DNA of 64,000 nt from CAIVAT01 sp964473485 (GTDB lineage Bacteria; Bacteroidota; Bacteroidia; Bacteroidales; FEN-979), in contig CAYYPH010000002.1 of assembly GCA_964473485.1 (NCBI GenBank), positions 234,884 to 298,883 on the forward strand. The letters run 5' to 3'. How positions within the stretch are numbered: the first letter of the stretch is position 1; the number at the start of each line of letters is the position of its first letter. Positions 36,618-46,028 of this stretch are shown here, piece after piece. The position numbers and the translations under genes were made by a program. The notes under the pieces were generated by a model. It saw nothing but the letters and a program-made list of their open reading frames with translations. It was not told the DNA's origin and did not search any database.

Positions 36618-37720
36618 GGTGACAGCGTGAGGGCCTTGATCCTTTCACGAAGCGCCTTCAGGTCATTCCGGATGACCATTCCGGGATAGTTTACGGACAT
36701 CTCGAGGGCATACAGCAGATCAAAATGGATCTGTCGTAACGAGAAATAGATCTTTTTTGCCATCAGGCTTCTTGCCAGGGCTTCCTGTTCCTGATCTCCC
36801 GGCACGGGGACAAAGATGGCTCTTTTTCCCATGGTGATGACATCGGCAACATGATCGCAATCGGCGCGGCAGATTATCATGGCCGACTGGCTGATCAACT
36901 CCGACATATGTCCGGCCGACAACTCCGGAAAGATATGAACCCTTCCGTCGATCATCGTTGCCTCACTGGTTCCGGGCACTCCTCTTACGATCGCGATCTG
37001 AAGGTTAAGGTTGATGATCTGGTTCAGGACTTTCTGCTCAAGTTCAGTGCGGTAGGGTTCGGGTCCCGACAGCAAAATCAGCAGGTCGAACACCGGATGA
37101 ACCAACGTGTGAAGATCATTGGCCGTTGGCGTAAATCTTGAAAGAATGCCAACGTGAACAGCTCCCTGAAACCGGCCGGTTTCAGACGGGTACGCAGCCA
37201 GCAGGCCGTTCAGCGTTTCAACATCCGGAATCCAGCATTCGTCGAATCGGTTAATCCTTGGCTTTTCCCGAGGTGCAAGGAGTTTTTTTCCGGGATTTGA
37301 GAAGTCATAAGCGTTCTTACAACGCGCATGCATCAGCAATACCGACCTGGCCATCTTGCTTCGGCACACATCCATGCCATCGGAGATGACCAGGAGGATC
37401 TGCCTGTCAGTTACGACGCGATCTATCTGGTTCCGGATCCTGCGACGGTGTAATGATTTTGCCGGATAGCCGCAAAGGGACTTAAACAGGTTGTTTCCGC
37501 CGGGACAGGTCGTGCGGATACAACCAGGGAAGGAGACTGTTTCGAGATCGTGGAATTCGGCCAACAAAGAGGTGCTGGTGTCATTCCAGACAGCGATGAG
37601 CACTTCAAGTTTGTATTCGCGGAGGATCTTTATAACGGGGACACACCGAAATGGGTGGCTGTTGTCCATAATGCCGGGACAAACAAGGACTTTTCCCGAT
37701 AACTTACCTACTGAGCTCAT
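36614..37720 (-). CDS. Glycosyltransferase-like protein, GT28/MurG-type fold
   Basis: A 368-residue protein, start taken at the ATG at 37720 (MSSVGKLSGKVLVCPGI). The longer reading to 37732 uses TTG. The two-lobed layout resembles a Bacteroidetes glycosyltransferase family: N-lobe opening like a P-loop-containing GT-B strand, ISDGMDVCRSKMARSVLLMHAR in place of the usual ISDNRYG motif, and C-lobe LLILLSGPEPYRTELEQKVL followed by HMSELISQSAMIICRADCDHVADVITMGKRAIFVPVPGDQEQ, which is typical of GT28-like acceptor/donor binding. The usual GHA(T/S)R N-terminal motif is replaced by SHPFR, so the donor could differ or the activity be lost. It converges with lgt. Confidence 0.6.
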   Translation of the reverse strand: MSSVGKLSGKVLVCPGIMDNSHPFRCVPVIKILREYKLEVLIAVWNDTSTSLLAEFHDLETVSFPGCIRTTCPGGNNLFKSLCGYPAKSLHRRRIRNQIDRVVTDRQILLVISDGMDVCRSKMARSVLLMHARCKNAYDFSNPGKKLLAPREKPRINRFDECWIPDVETLNGLLAAYPSETGRFQGAVHVGILSRFTPTANDLHTLVHPVFDLLILLSGPEPYRTELEQKVLNQIINLNLQIAIVRGVPGTSEATMIDGRVHIFPELSAGHMSELISQSAMIICRADCDHVADVITMGKRAIFVPVPGDQEQEALARSLMAKKIYFSLRQIHFDLLYALEMSVNYPGMVIRNDLKALRERIKALTLSP

Positions 37721-37814
37721 GATTGAACTCAAATTTATGACTAAAATGTGCCTGAAATCGGAAAAAGTTATTCACATGCCCTTGACTTTTATAAACTTTC
37801 ATGATTAACTAGTA

Positions 37815-37844
37815 CGGAACTGCCTGCCGCTGGAGGCAGTTCCG
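37815..37844. repeat. Perfect 11-bp inverted repeat in the gap before dprA
   Basis: Stem 37815-37825 with 37834-37844 (core GGAACTGCCT) and loop GCCGCTGG. No T run follows on either strand, so it does not look like a terminator. It sits in the 163-bp divergent gap between the glycosyltransferase-like gene and dprA. Confidence 0.7.
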
Positions 37845-37883
37845 GGCAATTCCATGTTCTAATCATCGAACGATTTTTATCGT

Positions 37884-38990
37884 ATGGAAAACAACGATCA
37901 GCTGATTTACCAGATCGGCATGACCCTGATCCCGGGGGTTGGCAATATACTGGGGAAGAAATTGCTGTCAATTTGTGGCAGTGCGGAGAATGTATTCAGG
38001 GAACCCAGGCAGCATCTGATGAGGCTGGCAAGGATAGGGCCGCTTCTGGCCTCGGCGGCGGGAAATAAGGAGATCCTTCTGAAGGCCGAACGCGAAGCGA
38101 AGTTCGTTGTGCGATATGGCATCACGCCCTTGTTTTACCAGGACCATAATTATCCCGGTCGGCTGAAGCATTGTATTGACAGTCCGATTCTTCTTTTTTT
38201 CAAAGGCATTGCCGATCTCAATGCCCAGCGGGTGGTTGCGGTAGTGGGTACCCGGCGGGCGACGGAATATGGCCGCGAATGCACCCGGCAACTGATCGCC
38301 GGGTTAAAGCCCTATGAGGTGCTGGTGGTGAGCGGGCTGGCATATGGCATTGACAGTTGCGCACACCGTTTTTCGCTTGATACGGGTTCGAATACCATCG
38401 GGGTGCTCGGACACGGGCTCGATTTAATTTATCCCTGGTCGAACAGGAGTCTGGCTGAGAAGATGGTCACTCAGGGCGGTTTAATCACTGAATTCCTGAG
38501 CGGCACGAAGCCCGACCGCACCAATTTCCCGATGAGGAACAGGATCATTGCCGGTTTGTCAGATGCCGTCATCGTTGTTGAGGCAGGCAATAAGGGAGGG
38601 GCGCTGATCACGGCGGATATTGCAAATTCGTATAACCGCGATGTGTTTTCTGTTCCCGGACGGATCCACGATAGTCTTTCGGAAGGCACCAATTTCCTGA
38701 TCAGAACAAACCGTGCGGCCCTCATCCAGCAGCCTGACGACATAGCCTACATGATGGGCTGGAAGAACACTGACCTGAAACCCAGGGCCGTACAGCAGAA
38801 GATATTCCTTGAATTGTCGCCGGGTGAAGAAAAGATTGTTGAAATTCTCAGGAGGAGCGGACAGACGGGAATTGATGAGCTGTGCAATGAGCTTGACAGT
38901 CCTTTAAGCGCCGTGTCGGCCCTTTTGCTGAACCTCGAGTTTGAAGGTGTGATCAGGTGTCTTCCCGGGAAGATCTATTCCCTGGCGTGA
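37884..38990 (+). CDS. dprA: DNA-processing protein DprA
   Basis: A 368-residue protein that loads RecA onto incoming single-stranded DNA in transformation. The helix-hairpin-helix-like N-terminus (GVGNILGKKLLSICGSAENVF) precedes the Rossmann-type core. The core has VVGTRRATEYGRE (about 113-125), SGLAYGIDSCAHR, GLDLIYPWSNRSL, and TNFPMRNRIIAGLSDAVIVVEAG. A C-terminal winged-helix (EKIVEILRRSGQTGIDELCNEL) ends the protein. Full length, so probably active; competence genes were not seen nearby. Confidence 0.95.
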   Translation: MENNDQLIYQIGMTLIPGVGNILGKKLLSICGSAENVFREPRQHLMRLARIGPLLASAAGNKEILLKAEREAKFVVRYGITPLFYQDHNYPGRLKHCIDSPILLFFKGIADLNAQRVVAVVGTRRATEYGRECTRQLIAGLKPYEVLVVSGLAYGIDSCAHRFSLDTGSNTIGVLGHGLDLIYPWSNRSLAEKMVTQGGLITEFLSGTKPDRTNFPMRNRIIAGLSDAVIVVEAGNKGGALITADIANSYNRDVFSVPGRIHDSLSEGTNFLIRTNRAALIQQPDDIAYMMGWKNTDLKPRAVQQKIFLELSPGEEKIVEILRRSGQTGIDELCNELDSPLSAVSALLLNLEFEGVIRCLPGKIYSLA

Positions 38991-39059
38991 GGGCCGGTTG
39001 ATCCTTTCCCTGGGGACTTGAGATTTTGTGAAAAAAGGTTCGGTTAATCAAATTATGTG

Positions 39060-39067
39060 TATGTTTG
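39060..39067 (+). promoter_or_regulatory. -7 box TATGTTTG upstream of rsgA
   Basis: Full match; it ends 13 bases before the GTG start of rsgA, implying a leader under about 10 nt. A TTTG lies 31 nt upstream, too far for a standard -33 box. Confidence 0.45.
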
Positions 39068-39080
39068 AAAAAAAAACACA

Positions 39081-39989
39081 GTGATCACGGGAATCGTCAC
39101 CAAATCAACAGGCAGCTGGGTCCACGTAAGAACGGACGACGGCAGCGGTATTGATTGCAAGGTGAAGGGGCAGTTCCGGATCAGGGATATCAAACACACC
39201 AATCCTGTGGCGATCGGCGACCAGGTAGAGGTTGAGATCTCACCGGGAGGGGTTGGCCTGATCACAAAGATCTTTCCGCGCAATAATTACATCATCCGCA
39301 AGGCGACCAAGCTCTCCAAGGTATCGCACATCATCGCAGCCAATATGGATCATGCGTATGTTGTCGTTACCCTGCACAATCCCAGGACATCCAACGGGTT
39401 CATCGACCGTTTCCTGGTCACCGCCGAGGGATACTACATTCCTGCAAGCATTATTTTCAACAAGATGGACCTGATGGGACCGGAAGACCTCGCGATGCTC
39501 GATGCCCTGACAACCATCTATGAACAGGCCGGGTACCGTTGTTACCGGGTTTCGGCGCTCAGGGGCGACGGGGTTGACCATCTGCGCGGGAAGATGGCTG
39601 GGAAGGTAAACCTTTTATCGGGTCATTCCGGATCGGGGAAGTCTGCCCTTATCGGGGCGCTCGACCCGGCGTTAAACCCCCGGGTCGGAAGTCTTTCGGA
39701 GGCTCACCGGAAAGGGATGCATACGACAACCTTTGCGGAGATGTATGCACTGGCAGGGTCGGGTTTTATTATCGACACCCCCGGCATCAAGGAGTTCGGG
39801 CTGATCGATTTTGAGAAGGCAGAGATTCCCCGGTGTTTTCCCGAGATGGACCGGCTGTTGCCAGATTGCCAGTACAACAATTGTTCGCATACCCATGAGC
39901 CCGGTTGCGCTGTTAAAGCCGGGCTGGAGAATGGAAAAGTTTCATTGTTAAGGTATAACTCTTATCTCAGTATCCTCAGTGACCGCTAA
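39081..39989 (+). CDS. rsgA: Ribosome small-subunit GTPase A
   Basis: A 302-residue circularly permuted GTPase that matures the 30S subunit. It starts with GTG; there is no in-frame ATG that gives the conserved N-terminus. The OB domain is residues 1-70. The permuted GTPase order is visible: G4 NKMD (127-130), then G1 GHSGSGKS (181-188), then G3 DTPG (232-235). The zinc-binding domain uses C263, C268, H270 and C276. Its last 11 bases overlap the CBS-domain gene, so the two are coupled. Confidence 0.95.
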   Translation: MITGIVTKSTGSWVHVRTDDGSGIDCKVKGQFRIRDIKHTNPVAIGDQVEVEISPGGVGLITKIFPRNNYIIRKATKLSKVSHIIAANMDHAYVVVTLHNPRTSNGFIDRFLVTAEGYYIPASIIFNKMDLMGPEDLAMLDALTTIYEQAGYRCYRVSALRGDGVDHLRGKMAGKVNLLSGHSGSGKSALIGALDPALNPRVGSLSEAHRKGMHTTTFAEMYALAGSGFIIDTPGIKEFGLIDFEKAEIPRCFPEMDRLLPDCQYNNCSHTHEPGCAVKAGLENGKVSLLRYNSYLSILSDR

Positions 39990-40644
39990 GCAGATCATAA
40001 ACACATCGGTATCGCCCCTCAGGGTCACCGATACGGCAGAGCAGGCGCTTCTAGCGATGGAGGACACGAGGCTTATCCATCTGCCGGTTGTGAATGAGGG
40101 ACATTTGTGGGGGATCATCAGTGAACAGGATCTCCTGGCGAGTGGCGACGGAACTCGTCAGCTCGGTCAGTGCAGTCTGTCGACAGGCAGGATCTATGTG
40201 TTCGATAATCAGCATTTGTATGATGTGATAAGGACATTTTCTGAGTCGAAACTAACGATGATCCCGGTGCTTACCGGCACACATCACTATCTTGGGTTAA
40301 TCACCCTGGCTTCGATGACCGGTCACCTTATGACCATAACGGCTGTGGGTGAGCCCGGAGGAATCATTATCCTTGAGATCAATGAAAAGGATTACTGTGT
40401 GAGTGAAATTGCGCAGATTGTAGAATCGAACAATGCCAGGATACTCAGTCTTTATATAACCTCGGAACCCGACAGTACGCGGATGGATGTGACCCTGAAG
40501 CTGAGCGTAACGGATATCGGACCGATCCTCCAGACATTTTTCCGGTATAATTACCTGGTGAAGGCTTCCTGGTCAGACCAGGATTCCTACTCGGATGAAT
40601 TAAAAGACCGGTATGATGCATTGATGAACTATCTGAGCATCTGA
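39979..40644 (+). CDS. CBS-domain protein with C-terminal ACT-like domain
   Basis: A 221-residue protein starting at GTG 39979, 11 bases inside rsgA. Two CBS motifs occupy about residues 1-130 (DTRLIHLPVVNEGHLWGIIS and LTMIPVLTGTHHYLGLITLA); such pairs bind adenosyl nucleotides. The last ~85 residues (GGIIILEINEKDYCVSEIAQ) look like an ACT-type ligand-binding domain. No enzyme or transporter domain is fused, so it is probably a small regulator. It stands directly before nadK, but the link is only positional. Confidence 0.82.
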   Translation: MTAKQIINTSVSPLRVTDTAEQALLAMEDTRLIHLPVVNEGHLWGIISEQDLLASGDGTRQLGQCSLSTGRIYVFDNQHLYDVIRTFSESKLTMIPVLTGTHHYLGLITLASMTGHLMTITAVGEPGGIIILEINEKDYCVSEIAQIVESNNARILSLYITSEPDSTRMDVTLKLSVTDIGPILQTFFRYNYLVKASWSDQDSYSDELKDRYDALMNYLSI

Positions 40645-40670
40645 GCTGTCGCAGGGTTGAAAAAATGACG

Positions 40671-40678
40671 TATCTTTG
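40671..40678 (+). promoter_or_regulatory. -7 box TATCTTTG upstream of nadK
   Basis: Full match to TAnnTTTG, 32 bases before the nadK start; no proper -33 element. Confidence 0.5.
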
Positions 40679-40710
40679 CACGCTGATTTAAAGAAATTTC
40701 ATCCCGTTTC

Positions 40711-41604
40711 ATGAACATTGCTTTTTTTGGAAGGCATATAGCCCCAAACGATCTCCCTTATTTTCAGAAATTGTTGGATGCCCTTGAACCTTTTTATTCA
40801 AAGGTTCGGGTTTACCGGCATTTTTTCGGGTCGCTGGAGGGGAAGATCAGGTTTGGCAAGGAAACGGTTCTGTTTGAAGACCGGTCGGAACTGGTTGGTC
40901 AGACCGACTTTCTGTTTTCGATCGGGGGAGATGGCACCATCCTTGAGTCGGCCGGGATCGTGGGAGATTCGGGGATACCGGTGATCGGAATAAACCTGGG
41001 GCGCCTCGGATTTTTATCGAGTATTCCGCGGGAGTTCATCATCCCGGCCATCAAGGCAATCGTAAGCGGGGAATACATTATTGAGAAGCGTTCGTTGTTG
41101 CAGCTTACGAAGCCCGACCAGTTATTCGGACCGGTTAATTATGCCCTGAACGAATTGACGGTTTACAAACCCAATGTCATGACCCTGCTTACCATCAGGA
41201 CGTGGATCAACGGCGTTTTTCTCAATACCTACTGGGCCGACGGGCTGATCGTTGCCACGCCGACCGGATCAACGGCTTATTCGATGAGTTGCACAGGACC
41301 AATCATAACACCCGATGCAGAAAATTTCCTGATCACCCCGATCGCGAGTCACAATCTTACCGTACGTCCGATCGTGGTTAGGGACGACAGTGAGATCACG
41401 ATAAGTGTTGCCTGCCAGGATGCTGATTTCAATGTGAGTCTTGATTCGCGTACGACCAGGGTGCCGCAGGGTACCGAACTGGTCGTTAGCAAGGCACCGT
41501 TCAGGCTGAATCTCGTAAGGTTAACGGGCACCCATTTTTTTCAGACCATCCGAGAAAAACTCAACTGGGGTCTTGATATCAGGAATGACCGGGAAAAATC
41601 CTGA
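40711..41604 (+). CDS. nadK: NAD kinase
   Basis: A 297-residue enzyme that phosphorylates NAD to NADP. The nucleotide-binding motif SIGGDGTILES is at 70-80. The conserved NELTVYKPNVMTLLTI and TPTGSTAYSMSCTGPIITP segments follow, and the C-terminal half holds the family beta-sandwich. Length is normal. It leads into the envelope cluster DUF6089-uppS-bamA-skp-skp on the same strand, an order often seen in Bacteroidetes. Confidence 0.96.
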   Translation: MNIAFFGRHIAPNDLPYFQKLLDALEPFYSKVRVYRHFFGSLEGKIRFGKETVLFEDRSELVGQTDFLFSIGGDGTILESAGIVGDSGIPVIGINLGRLGFLSSIPREFIIPAIKAIVSGEYIIEKRSLLQLTKPDQLFGPVNYALNELTVYKPNVMTLLTIRTWINGVFLNTYWADGLIVATPTGSTAYSMSCTGPIITPDAENFLITPIASHNLTVRPIVVRDDSEITISVACQDADFNVSLDSRTTRVPQGTELVVSKAPFRLNLVRLTGTHFFQTIREKLNWGLDIRNDREKS

Positions 41605-41689
41605 AAATGGCGGAGGTATCCAATAAAATGCTGAATATAACGTTAGAGGATTGTTGATCAGATATAACATATTTCCATCCCTTCGAAGA

Positions 41690-42496
41690 ATGTCAAAGCT
41701 GCTGGTGCGGGCGTTACTTGTCCTTTTCACTGTGACCTTCACTGCCAGTACCGGCTGGTCGCAGGATCTTGAAATCGGGTTGACAGGCGGCGGCATGTAT
41801 TACCTGGGAGATCTGAATCCCGGTCAGCATTTTAAGGGCACCAACGTTGCTTTCGGAGTGATGGCGCGTTATACGCTCGACACCCGGTGGGCTGTCAAGG
41901 TGAATGCAATTTATGGGAAAGTGAAGGGAGATGCTTCCACTTCATCTTTTCTTCCGGAGCGCAACCTGAATTTTACCAGTAACGTTACCGACATCGGGGC
42001 GGTGGTTGAATTTAATTTCTTACCCTATTTCACGGGTAGCTTTAAAAGTTCTGTTTCACCATACATCTACACCGGGGTGTCAATCTTTTTTTATAACCCG
42101 ATGTCAAACGGCGTAGCGCTGAGGGAACTGGGCACTGAAGGTCAGAATATCGGCTTCAGAGACCGCTCTCCGTATGGTAGTTTCGGTATCTCTGTTCCTT
42201 TCGGACTTGGCGGAAAATTCAGCCTCGCCAAAAACCTGGGGATACAGGTTTTCTGGGAGATCCACAAGACTTTCACCGACTATCTCGATGATGTCAGTAC
42301 GACTTATTACCTGGTGAAGGGTACAGACCCTGAGAATCCGGTGGCCGGCCAGATGTCGGATCCGACCGCCAGCTATTTGCCCGGCATGCAGCGCGGTAAT
42401 GAAAAAAATCAGGACTGGTATGCCTTTTTCGGTGTGTCAGTAACCTACAAGTTCAGGCTGTTCTCAAACAACAGATGCAGGGATCTGTACCAGTAA
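41690..42496 (+). CDS. DUF6089 family outer-membrane barrel protein
   Basis: A 268-residue protein, start at the ATG at 41690 (MSKLLVRALLVLFTVTFTAS); the extension to 41651 uses TTG and adds non-signal residues. The signal peptide is followed by barrel-like strands (IGLTGGGMYYLGDLNPGQHF, GVMARYTLDTRWAVKVNAIY) and a His/Tyr-rich end. The family is known from Bacteroidetes and consistently neighbours uppS and bamA. Its role is unknown, but an outer-membrane or periplasm-facing barrel is likely. Confidence 0.82.
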   Translation: MSKLLVRALLVLFTVTFTASTGWSQDLEIGLTGGGMYYLGDLNPGQHFKGTNVAFGVMARYTLDTRWAVKVNAIYGKVKGDASTSSFLPERNLNFTSNVTDIGAVVEFNFLPYFTGSFKSSVSPYIYTGVSIFFYNPMSNGVALRELGTEGQNIGFRDRSPYGSFGISVPFGLGGKFSLAKNLGIQVFWEIHKTFTDYLDDVSTTYYLVKGTDPENPVAGQMSDPTASYLPGMQRGNEKNQDWYAFFGVSVTYKFRLFSNNRCRDLYQ

Positions 42497-42511
42497 AGTA
42501 ACTTTTGAGGC

Positions 42512-43276
42512 ATGGAAATCAAGGACACCATCAATAAGAGCAAACTGCCGCTGCACGTGGCGGTCATCATGGATGGCAATGGACGGTGGGCCCGGAAGCG
42601 CGGCTTTATCCGTACCCTTGGGCATGAGCGTGGTGTCGATGCGGTAAGGAATACGGTGGAGGCTGCTGCAGAGTTGGGTATCAGATACCTTACCCTCTAT
42701 GCCTTTTCGACTGAAAACTGGAACCGTCCCAAGTACGAGATTGACGCCTTGATGCGCATTCTTGTAAAGTCGTTGAATGCCGAGATGAAAACTTTCATGG
42801 ACAACAACATCAGGCTGAAGGCGATCGGTGATCTTAAAAGTCTGCCGGCAAAGAGTTACCGCGAACTGCTTCGCTCCATCGATGCTACTTCGGGCAACAC
42901 GGGTCTGACCCTTGTGCTGGCGCTCAGCTACAGTTCGCGATGGGAACTTGTGGAGGCAGCCAGGGAGATTGCCCGGCAGGCGAAGGCCGGCACACTCGAG
43001 CCCGGTCAGATCAATGCCACCACCCTCAGCAGTTTCCTGAATACGTCCGGGATCCCGGATCCCGAACTGCTGATCAGAACCAGCGGAGAGTACAGGATCA
43101 GTAACTTTTTACTCTGGCAGGTTGCCTATGCCGAGTTTTATTTCACCGACACTTTATGGCCTGATTTCGGCAAGGAAGATTTTTACCGGGCCATTGCGGA
43201 GTTCCAGCAGCGGGAACGCAGATTTGGACTCACGAGTGAACAGATCAATGAATTAGAGGGAACAAAACGCAATTAA
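42512..43276 (+). CDS. uppS: Isoprenyl transferase (undecaprenyl diphosphate synthase)
   Basis: A 254-residue cis-prenyltransferase that makes the C55 lipid carrier. VIMDGNGRWA (19-28) carries the catalytic Asp21, followed by GHERGVDAVR and YAFSTENWNRP (63-73). The C-terminal motif RTSGEYRISNFLLWQVAYAEF binds the pyrophosphate. All residues expected for activity are present. It is 15 bp after the DUF6089 gene and six bp before bamA, so the genes form a tight operon. Confidence 0.96.
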   Translation: MEIKDTINKSKLPLHVAVIMDGNGRWARKRGFIRTLGHERGVDAVRNTVEAAAELGIRYLTLYAFSTENWNRPKYEIDALMRILVKSLNAEMKTFMDNNIRLKAIGDLKSLPAKSYRELLRSIDATSGNTGLTLVLALSYSSRWELVEAAREIARQAKAGTLEPGQINATTLSSFLNTSGIPDPELLIRTSGEYRISNFLLWQVAYAEFYFTDTLWPDFGKEDFYRAIAEFQQRERRFGLTSEQINELEGTKRN

Positions 43277-43282
43277 CACCCG

Positions 43283-45904
43283 ATGAGACTCAGAATACTT
43301 CCGTTACTTTTTGTCCTCTTCCTCTGCTCGTTTCGGCTGGTGGCCCAGGTCAGCATCGGTGAGATCAATGTTACCGATTATAATAGTCCAAGGGATTATT
43401 ACATTGGCGGTATGACCGTAAGCGGTGTGAAGTACCTGGATGGAAATGTACTGCTTATGCTGTCGGGCCTTACAGTAGGAGATAAGGTCAAGGTGCCCGG
43501 CGACAAGATATCGCAGGCCATCAGGAAGTTGTGGGAGCAGGGGTTGTTCGAGGATATCAGGGTTTCGGTTACCAAGGTTGTCGACAACCAGATATTCATC
43601 GATTTTTACCTCAAAGAGCGCCCCCGTTTATCGAAATTTCAGTTTTCTGGAATCAAAAAATCGGATGCCGACGACATCCGTCAAAAGATACGTCTGGTAA
43701 AGGGTGATTATGTGACGGATAACCTGATCATGAAAACCACCAACATCATCAAGGGATTTTATCATGAGAAAGGATATCTGAATGCGGAGGTCGACATCGT
43801 GCAGAAACGCGACAGTTCGGCAGCCAATGAGGTAACCCTGTACATCAACATCGACCGCAACGAAAAGGTCAAGGTTTTCGATATCACCATTCATGGCAAT
43901 AAGGATATCAGCCAGGATATTATCAAATCGGCGATGAAAAAGACCAAAGAGAAGAGTGTTTTCAACCCGATGAATGACCTCGACAAGGTGGTGTACAACA
44001 GTGCGAAGGAGGCGGCGACTCTTGATTTTCTCGAGATCGGCAATGTTCTCAACGATCATGCTTCAGAGAACATCAGGCTCAGGATTTTTAAATCCTCCAA
44101 GTTCATTGACGAAGAGTACCAGGAGGACAAGCAATTGCTGATTAAGAAATACAACTCGCTGGGCTATCGTGATGCCAGGATCACAAGGGATTCGATCTCG
44201 AAAAACGAGGACAATACCATCAACATTGACATCTGGGTTGAAGAGGGCCCCAAGTATTACATACGCAGGATCACCTGGGTGGGCAACACCAAGTACACGT
44301 CGACCTTTCTCGACCGGATGCTGAAGATAGGCAAGGGTGATGTGTACGACCAGGAGGCCCTTGAGACTGCACTGACCTACAATCCCAACGGTACGGATAT
44401 CCGTTCGCTGTACATGGATGACGGTTATCTTTTCTTTGACGTCGTGCCTGTTGAAACGAGGGTTCAGAACGATTCGATCGACCTGGAGATACGGATGCAT
44501 GAAGGCAAGCAGGCTACCGTCAACAAGGTGTCGATCAAGGGAAATACCCGCACCAATGATCACGTTGCGCTGCGCGAGGTGCAAACCCGGCCGGGTCAGT
44601 TATTCAGCCGTGACCGCCTGATACGTTCGCAGCGCCAGCTTGCCCAGCTCAAGTACTTCGACGCCGAAAAACTTACCCCGAATGTAAATCCCAACCCCGA
44701 GGACGGCACCGTGGACATCGGATACGATGTTACCGAGACTTCGGCCGACCAGGTTGAGTTGTCGGGAGGATGGGGATATGGAAGGATTATCGGAACCGTA
44801 GGATTATCTTTCAACAATTTCTCGCTGAGGAATATTACCAATCTCAAGTCGTGGAAGCCGATCCCCGCCGGTGACGGGCAGAAGCTGAGCCTGCGGTTCC
44901 AGACGTATGGAAAGGGGTATTTCAGTTACAGCTTCTCCTTTACTGAACCGTGGCTCGGAGGAAGGAGACCCCTGGCTTTCAGTGTGAGCTATTACCATTC
45001 AAAATACACCAACGGATTGGCTGCCAATGATATAAACTATGCCTATTTCAAGATCGACGGGATTTCGGTTGGCCTCGGAACCCAGTTGCGCTGGCCCGAC
45101 GATTATTTTTCACTCTACCAGAGTGCAAATTATAACCGTTACAACACCTACAATTACACCTCGATTTTTACTTTCGGCGGTGGAAACGGAACCTATAACG
45201 CGTTCAGTTATACGATTGCACTTTCGCGGAATTCGGTGGATGCACCGATCTTTGCACGCAGCGGATCGGAGTTCACCACAACGCTTGAGCTGACCCCTCC
45301 GTATTCATTGTTCCGCGGGAATGTTGACTACGGTTCGATGACGCCGGCTGAAAAGTACAAATGGGTGGAATATTACAAGATCAAGTTCAAGGGAGCCTGG
45401 TACATCAACCTGGTGGAGAAGCTCGTAATGACGCCACGCCTGCAGTTCGGGTTCCTGGGTGCCTATAACATGAGCCTCGGGATAACTCCGTTCGAGCGTT
45501 TCTATCTCGGTGGCGACGGGTTGACTGGTTATAACAACATGGATGGCCGGGAACTGATCGGAATGCGGGGCTATGCCAACAATTCGCTCACGCCGGGTTA
45601 TCCCACCACCATCGGAGGTACGGCTTATACCCGGTATACGCTTGAATTGCGTTACCCGGTGTCGCTTAATCCGAATGCCACAATTTACGGGCTTGGATTT
45701 GTGGAGGCCGGCAATGACTGGTTACGCTGGAACAACTTCAATCCCTTTAATGTTTACCGTTCGGTAGGATTCGGGATCAGGGTATTCCTTCCGATGTTCG
45801 GTTTGCTTGGGCTTGACTGGGGTTACGGTCTGGATGCGGTACCCGGAGTGCCGGGAGCCAATGGCGGGCAGTTTCACTTCAGTATCAATTCATCGATCGA
45901 CTGA
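43283..45904 (+). CDS. bamA: Outer-membrane assembly factor BamA
   Basis: An 873-residue Omp85 protein that inserts beta-barrels into the outer membrane. A signal peptide (MRLRILPLLFVLFLCSFRLVAQ) precedes five POTRA domains (about residues 30-445; for example MTVSGVKYLDGNVLLMLSG and VNKVSIKGNTRTND). The barrel follows, with the lid-lock motif as LIGMRGY near 762-768. Unusually, the protein ends FHFSINSSID rather than in an aromatic residue. It lies between uppS and two skp genes, the usual Bacteroidetes order. Confidence 0.95.
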   Translation: MRLRILPLLFVLFLCSFRLVAQVSIGEINVTDYNSPRDYYIGGMTVSGVKYLDGNVLLMLSGLTVGDKVKVPGDKISQAIRKLWEQGLFEDIRVSVTKVVDNQIFIDFYLKERPRLSKFQFSGIKKSDADDIRQKIRLVKGDYVTDNLIMKTTNIIKGFYHEKGYLNAEVDIVQKRDSSAANEVTLYINIDRNEKVKVFDITIHGNKDISQDIIKSAMKKTKEKSVFNPMNDLDKVVYNSAKEAATLDFLEIGNVLNDHASENIRLRIFKSSKFIDEEYQEDKQLLIKKYNSLGYRDARITRDSISKNEDNTINIDIWVEEGPKYYIRRITWVGNTKYTSTFLDRMLKIGKGDVYDQEALETALTYNPNGTDIRSLYMDDGYLFFDVVPVETRVQNDSIDLEIRMHEGKQATVNKVSIKGNTRTNDHVALREVQTRPGQLFSRDRLIRSQRQLAQLKYFDAEKLTPNVNPNPEDGTVDIGYDVTETSADQVELSGGWGYGRIIGTVGLSFNNFSLRNITNLKSWKPIPAGDGQKLSLRFQTYGKGYFSYSFSFTEPWLGGRRPLAFSVSYYHSKYTNGLAANDINYAYFKIDGISVGLGTQLRWPDDYFSLYQSANYNRYNTYNYTSIFTFGGGNGTYNAFSYTIALSRNSVDAPIFARSGSEFTTTLELTPPYSLFRGNVDYGSMTPAEKYKWVEYYKIKFKGAWYINLVEKLVMTPRLQFGFLGAYNMSLGITPFERFYLGGDGLTGYNNMDGRELIGMRGYANNSLTPGYPTTIGGTAYTRYTLELRYPVSLNPNATIYGLGFVEAGNDWLRWNNFNPFNVYRSVGFGIRVFLPMFGLLGLDWGYGLDAVPGVPGANGGQFHFSINSSID

Positions 45905-46028
45905 TCCTGTTCATTGCGGTCCCTGGGTAATGAATCCTCAGGAAATACGAGTGGAGCAAGCTGACCGATGACAAAGAAAGCATTAATTGATTAAAAATAA
46001 AGCAGGTTTAACCGTTAAATTTTTACAG

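Noticed and set aside
37815..37844. Rho-independent terminator before dprA
   Set aside because: The stem is not followed by a T run on either strand.
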